Shown: positions 60,676 to 64,000 of the stretch, one piece after another
Layout of the letters: each line of letters starts with the position of its first letter
Numbering within the stretch: position 1 is the stretch's first letter
Assembly (NCBI RefSeq): GCF_016862555.1
Contig: NZ_BONE01000018.1
Coordinates: 62,001-126,000, forward strand
Length of the DNA: 64,000 nucleotides
Direction of reading: 5' to 3'
From: Asanoa siamensis
GTDB taxonomy: Bacteria > Actinomycetota > Actinomycetes > Mycobacteriales > Micromonosporaceae
Position numbers and translations under genes: made by a program
The notes under the pieces: generated by a model
What the model saw: the letters and a program-made list of their open reading frames with translations, nothing else
Told to the model about the DNA's origin: nothing
The model's database searches: none

Positions 60676-61371
60676 ATGTCCCGGCCCGTGATCGGCCTGA
60701 CCACCTACGCCGAAGAGGCTAGGTTCGGGCTCAACGACACGTTCGCCGCGGTGCTGCCCTTCGCCTATGTCCAGGCGGTGCACAACAGTGGCGGTCGCGC
60801 GGTGCTCATCACTCCCGACGCGCCCGATGTCGATGCCCTGGAAGGGCTCGACGGGATCGTGTTCACCGGTGGGTCCGATGTCGACCCGGCGCTCTACGGG
60901 GAGCCGGCGCATCCGACCACGCAGGTCAAGCCTGAGCGTGATGCCGCCGAAATGCTGCTTTTACGGGCCGCGCTCGCCGCAAATCTGCCGACGCTCGCAA
61001 TTTGCCGCGGGATGCAGCTCATGTCGGTCGCGTACGGCGGGAAATTGCACCAGCACCTGCCCGACGTGCTCGGGCATGACAACCATCGGCCGGTGTCGGG
61101 GCCGAAGTTCGGGTTCCATCGGGTCGACCTGGCGCCGGGGTCGCTCGGGCGGTCGCTGCTCGGCGAGTCCGTGGAGGTCAACTCCTTCCACCATCAGGGC
61201 GTCGCCGATCCCGGGAAGCTGACCGCCACCGGGTGGTGTCCGGAGGACAACCTGATCGAGGTCGTCGAGGACCAGTCGCTGCGGTTCGCCATCGGTGTGC
61301 AGTGGCATCCGGAGGACACCACCGATCACCGGCTGTTCGCGGCGCTGGTCGCGGCCGCGTCCACCAGCTGA
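60676..61371 (+). CDS. Gamma-glutamyl-gamma-aminobutyrate hydrolase family protein, copy 2
   Basis: 231 residues, a paralogue of the gene at 59359: SDVDPALYGEPAHP, LAICRGMQLMSVAYGGKLHQ (catalytic Cys) and IGVQWHPEDTTDHR (His/Glu). The shared HQHLPDV and VEVNSFHHQGVADPG segments show common descent, but the two have diverged considerably, suggesting different gamma-glutamyl substrates. It has its own promoter-like box and is separated by repeats from the cluster. Confidence 0.9.
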   Translation: MSRPVIGLTTYAEEARFGLNDTFAAVLPFAYVQAVHNSGGRAVLITPDAPDVDALEGLDGIVFTGGSDVDPALYGEPAHPTTQVKPERDAAEMLLLRAALAANLPTLAICRGMQLMSVAYGGKLHQHLPDVLGHDNHRPVSGPKFGFHRVDLAPGSLGRSLLGESVEVNSFHHQGVADPGKLTATGWCPEDNLIEVVEDQSLRFAIGVQWHPEDTTDHRLFAALVAAASTS

Positions 61372-61416
61372 AATCCGGTTACGCCGCGGGCGCGCGCCGG
61401 TGGCAGCATCGAGGGC

Positions 61417-61992
61417 ATGAAGCTCCACGAGAAGATCGACGGGCGGCTGCGGGAGTTCATTGAGGCTCAGCACATGTTCTTCGTGGCGACAGCGCCGTCC
61501 GGCGACGGCGGGCACGTCAACCTTTCGCCCAAGGGGATGGGTGGCACGTTCGCGGTGCTGGGCGAGCACCGGGTGGCCTACCTCGACTTCCACGGCAGTG
61601 GGGCGGAGACGCTCGCCCACCTGCGGCAGAACGGCCGCATCACGATCATGTTCTGCGCCTTCCAGGGGCCACCGAACATCGTGCGGCTGCATGGACGGGG
61701 GACGCACACGCCGATCGGGCATCCCGATCTCGAGGCGCTGCTTTCCGATTTTCCCGACGCGCCCGATCTGGGTGGTCTGCGCGGGGTGATCACGGTGGAG
61801 GTGAGCCGGGTCAGCGACTCGTGTGGCTACGCGGTGCCCTTGATGAGCTACGACGGCGATCGTGATCTCCCCCTGCGATGGGCGGCGCGGAAGGACGAGG
61901 CGGCATTGGCGGATTATCGGCGGAATAAGAACGCGGCGAGCATCGACGGGCTGCAGGCCTTCGACGAGCCTGTGGCGTCGATTCCCGAATGA
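61417..61992 (+). CDS. Pyridoxamine 5'-phosphate oxidase-like flavin-binding protein
   Basis: 191 residues of the split-barrel FMN-binding fold. MFFVATAPSGDGGHVNLSPK followed by GMGGTFAVLGEHRVAYLDFH and NPNIV-like GPPNIVRLHGRGT are features of the PNPOx-related family. True PdxH catalytic residues are not evident, so the likely role is an FMN- or F420-dependent reductase or a general flavoprotein. Separate from the amine cluster by 45 bp. Confidence 0.85.
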   Translation: MKLHEKIDGRLREFIEAQHMFFVATAPSGDGGHVNLSPKGMGGTFAVLGEHRVAYLDFHGSGAETLAHLRQNGRITIMFCAFQGPPNIVRLHGRGTHTPIGHPDLEALLSDFPDAPDLGGLRGVITVEVSRVSDSCGYAVPLMSYDGDRDLPLRWAARKDEAALADYRRNKNAASIDGLQAFDEPVASIPE

Positions 61993-62000
61993 TGTGATTC

Positions 62001-62090
62001 GCGCCCGGGTCCGTGGTGGGCGCGACCGTCGCTCCCGCCGGACACCGGGCCGGGCCCGAGGGGGCCCGCCCCTGCCAGGTCCGCGACGGC
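62001..62090 (-). repeat. Dispersed intergenic repeat, copy R6 (inverted)
   Basis: On the minus strand this reads GTCGCGGACCTGGCAG, a variable middle, then GGTGTCCGGCGGGAGCGACG, GTCGCGCCCACCACGGACCC and GGGCGC, matching R1/R2. It is the only inverted copy and abuts the 37-bp tandem array. Confidence 0.75.
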
Positions 62091-62133
62091 AAAAGGTCAG
62101 ACCAAACAACTGGCCGCGCTCACCGCTGCGGCC

Positions 62134-62336
62134 GGTCGGGCTGGTGGAAACGCTGGTCACCGCGCCGGCTGGTCGGGCTGGTGGAGACGCTGGTCACCGC
62201 TCCGGCTGGTCGGGCTGGTGAAAACGCTGGTCACCGCTCCGGCTGATCGGGCTGGTGGAGACGCTGGTCACCGCCCGGCCGGTCGGGCTGCTGCAAACGC
62301 GCTGGTCACCGGCCCAGCCGGTCAGGCCGCTGAAAC
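62134..62336. repeat. 37-bp tandem array between the flavoprotein and VIT genes
   Basis: Units beginning GGTCGGGCTGGTGGAAACGC start at 62134, 62171, 62208, 62245 and 62281, the first three exactly 37 bp long, with the next two 36 and 39 bp. A sixth degenerate unit (GGTCAGGCCGCTGAAAC) from 62320 includes the stop codon of the VIT gene. Unit length is not a multiple of three; no spacers, so it is not a CRISPR array. Confidence 0.85.
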
Positions 62337-63041
62337 CCCGATCAACGTCCCGATCCCATACGTAGCCGCGGCCGCCAACGCCCCCAGCACGAGCTGCCGC
62401 AGACCACTGGTCCACCACCGCCGCTGGGTGAAACGGGCGACGAACACCCCGGCCAGGAACAACCCGAACCCGCCGACCCCGAGCGCCACCCACAGATTCG
62501 ACAAACCCAGCAGATAAGGCAGCAGCGGCACGACCGCCCCGATGGAAAAGAAGACGAACGACAGGATCGCCGCCGCCCACGGGCTCGGGTGATCCTCCGC
62601 GTCGACGCCCATCTCCTCCTGGACGTGTACCCGCAGCGCCTCCCGCGGGTTGTTCCGCAGCGCCTGCGCCACCTGGTCGGCCAGCTCCCGCGGCAGCCCG
62701 CGCCGTACCCAGCTGTCCGCGAGCTCCCGCGCCTCCGCCTCCGGATGCCGCTCCAGCTCGCGGCGCTCCTTGGCCACCTCGGCCTTGACCTGCTCGTTCT
62801 GGCTGCGCACGCTCGTGTACTCGCCCAGGCCCATCGAGATCGCCCCCGCCACCAGGCCGGCGACGCCGGTCAGCACCAGGGTCCGCGAGCCGACCCCGCC
62901 ACCGCCGACACCGGCTATCAGCGCGATGTTGGTGACGAGACCGTCCATCGCGCCGAATACCGCCGGTCGCAGCCGGCCACCGGAGACGTCGGCGTGGTGG
63001 TGCGGGGCGGGCAGCTCCGGGTCGACCGCCGGTGCCGTCAC
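62322..63041 (-). CDS. VIT1/CCC1 family transporter
   Basis: 239 residues related to vacuolar iron/manganese transporters. [20 protein letters not shown] is the first helix with its conserved Asp, [14 protein letters not shown] follows helix 2, and the soluble helical region ([20 protein letters not shown]) supplies metal-site glutamates. Three further helices close the protein. Likely exports or sequesters ferrous iron or manganese. The GTG start at 63041 overlaps the map stop as GTGA, indicating translational coupling. Its 3' end lies in the 37-bp array. Confidence 0.87.
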   Translation of the reverse strand: MTAPAVDPELPAPHHHADVSGGRLRPAVFGAMDGLVTNIALIAGVGGGGVGSRTLVLTGVAGLVAGAISMGLGEYTSVRSQNEQVKAEVAKERRELERHPEAEARELADSWVRRGLPRELADQVAQALRNNPREALRVHVQEEMGVDAEDHPSPWAAAILSFVFFSIGAVVPLLPYLLGLSNLWVALGVGGFGLFLAGVFVARFTQRRWWTSGLRQLVLGALAAAATYGIGTLIGVSAA

Positions 63042-63895
63042 GGAAGGGTCAGGATCTCGTGGCCGTCCTCGGTCACCACGATCGTGTGCTCGAACTGCGC
63101 GGTCCACTTGCGGTCCTTCGTGACGACGGTCCAGCCGTCGCTCCACATGTCGTACTCGTAGGTGCCCAGTGTGATCATCGGCTCGATCGTGAAGGTCATG
63201 CCCGGCTCCATGACGTCGGTCGGCCGGGGGCTGTCGTAATGCGGCACGTAAAGCCCGCTGTGGAACGCCTCGCCGATGCCGTGCCCGGTGAAATCACGGA
63301 CGACGCCGTAGCCGAACCGCTTCGCGTACGACTCGATCACCCGGCCGATCACGTTGATCTGCCGTCCCGGCGCGACCGCCCGGATGCCGCGCATCATCGC
63401 CTCGTGGGTGCGCTCGACGAGCAGCCGGTCCTCCTCGGCCACGTCGCCGACCAGGAACGTCGCGTCGGTGTCGCCGTGCACGCCGTCGATGAACGCGGTC
63501 ACGTCGACATTGATGATGTCGCCGTCCTCGAGCACGGTCGTGTCCGGGATGCCGTGACAGATGACCTCGTTGAGGCTCGTGCAGCAGGATTTCGGAAAAC
63601 CTTTGTAGCCGAGCGTCGACGGATATGCGCCGTGGTCAACCAAAAACTCGTGCACCACGCGGTCAATTTCGTCGGTGGTGACACCGGGTTTGCAGTGCTC
63701 ACCGGCGAGTTGCGTGGCCTGCGCGGCGAGCCGCCCGGCAACCCGCATCCGCTCGATCGTCTCCGGCGTCTGGACGTGCGAACCGCGCCAGGGCGTGGGA
63801 CCCTTCTTCCCGACATATTCAGGACGTGGAATCGAGGGCGGCACCTGGCGCCACGGCGAGATCTTGCCGGGGGTCAGCGGAGCACGGTCGGCCAT
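63038..63895 (-). CDS. map: Type I methionine aminopeptidase
   Basis: Removes the initiator methionine after deformylation. 285 residues: an N-terminal extension with the SH3-binding-like [20 protein letters not shown], then the pita-bread fold. Metal ligands appear in [41 protein letters not shown] and QFEHTIVV. This matches the MetAP 1c subclass of actinobacteria. ATG at 63895. Operon with the VIT transporter. Confidence 0.95.
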   Translation of the reverse strand: MADRAPLTPGKISPWRQVPPSIPRPEYVGKKGPTPWRGSHVQTPETIERMRVAGRLAAQATQLAGEHCKPGVTTDEIDRVVHEFLVDHGAYPSTLGYKGFPKSCCTSLNEVICHGIPDTTVLEDGDIINVDVTAFIDGVHGDTDATFLVGDVAEEDRLLVERTHEAMMRGIRAVAPGRQINVIGRVIESYAKRFGYGVVRDFTGHGIGEAFHSGLYVPHYDSPRPTDVMEPGMTFTIEPMITLGTYEYDMWSDGWTVVTKDRKWTAQFEHTIVVTEDGHEILTLP

Positions 63896-63902
63896 GGTTC
63901 AC

Positions 63903-63908
63903 ACACTA
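63903..63908 (-). promoter_or_regulatory. Putative -10 box for map
   Basis: On the minus strand TAGTGT precedes the ATG by 7 nt, consistent with a leaderless map transcript. Confidence 0.5.
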
Positions 63909-63962
63909 GCGACGCCGGGGGGTTGCTTGCCGGGGCCACAGGGGTGTGCCAAGGTTGGTGCC

Positions 63963-64000
63963 GTGGATCAAGAGGAGACCGTCTTCTCCGCCACCGCCGA
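63963..64000 (+). CDS. N-terminal fragment of an unidentified protein
   Basis: A GTG start followed by DQEETVFSATA runs off the right edge. Twelve codons are too few to assign a family. It is divergent from map. Confidence 0.4.
   Translation, partial: MDQEETVFSATA

Noticed and set aside
62134-62336. Possible CRISPR array
   Set aside because: The 37-bp units are directly contiguous with no unique spacers, and there are no cas genes nearby.

Overview
The window is high-GC DNA from an actinomycete, most likely a member of the Micromonosporaceae. The core gene order (ffh, rpsP-khpA-rimM-trmD, rplS-lepB-lepB-rnhB-DUF2469, xerC, yraN-comM-dprA, rpsB-tsf-pyrH-frr-cdsA-rlmN, dxr-rip-ispG) is the classical actinobacterial one. 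A full-length NamH-type UDP-MurNAc hydroxylase also fits a lineage known for N-glycolylated peptidoglycan. GTG starts, GTGA/TGATG overlaps and TANNNT boxes 6-8 nt before start codons (suggesting leaderless mRNAs) are common.

Layout. 1-8.8 kb: the start of a minus-strand gene cut by the window edge, ffh, a frameshifted Uma2-type pseudogene, a VOC/amidohydrolase pair, proS and a tightly packed ribosome-maturation operon. 9.1-13.2 kb: rplS, two overlapping type I signal peptidases, a Nudix gene, rnhB and a DUF2469 gene. 13.3-21.3 kb: an M23-type protein with a pentapeptide-like insert, a class V aminotransferase, a second Nudix protein, xerC, and the yraN-comM-dprA DNA-processing block flanked by DnaA-box-like sequences. 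21.6-29.4 kb: a small ORF, then translation and lipid genes up to a DivIVA-repeat protein. 29.4-37.8 kb: an accessory stretch with namH, a 168-bp MITE-like inverted-repeat element, a TetR/MMPL pair, membrane proteins and an acetyltransferase. 37.8-43.6 kb: dxr-rip-ispG, then padR and a DUF4081 acetyltransferase. 43.7-49 kb: a membrane protein, a methyltransferase, a PAS-GGDEF-EAL protein and an MFS transporter.

49-61.4 kb appears to be a catabolic island for a choline- or ethanolamine-like amine. It holds a dimethylglycine-dehydrogenase-like FAD/GcvT fusion, a choline-kinase-like phosphotransferase, an APC permease, a FadR-type regulator with an unusual N-terminal extension, a glutamine-synthetase-like ligase, an aldehyde dehydrogenase, an SDR and two gamma-glutamyl hydrolases. 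The order suggests import, gamma-glutamylation, stepwise oxidation and hydrolysis, with N-demethylation encoded divergently. 61.4-64 kb: a flavin/pyridoxamine-oxidase-like protein, a VIT family protein coupled to map, and the start of another gene.

The intergenic DNA is unusually rich in repeats. There is a dispersed ~75-90 bp element with six recognisable copies, several tandem arrays (8, 7, 30, 37 and 41/42 bp units, some close to the dispersed element), and a MITE-like element. No tRNA, rRNA, CRISPR array or prophage was recognised.
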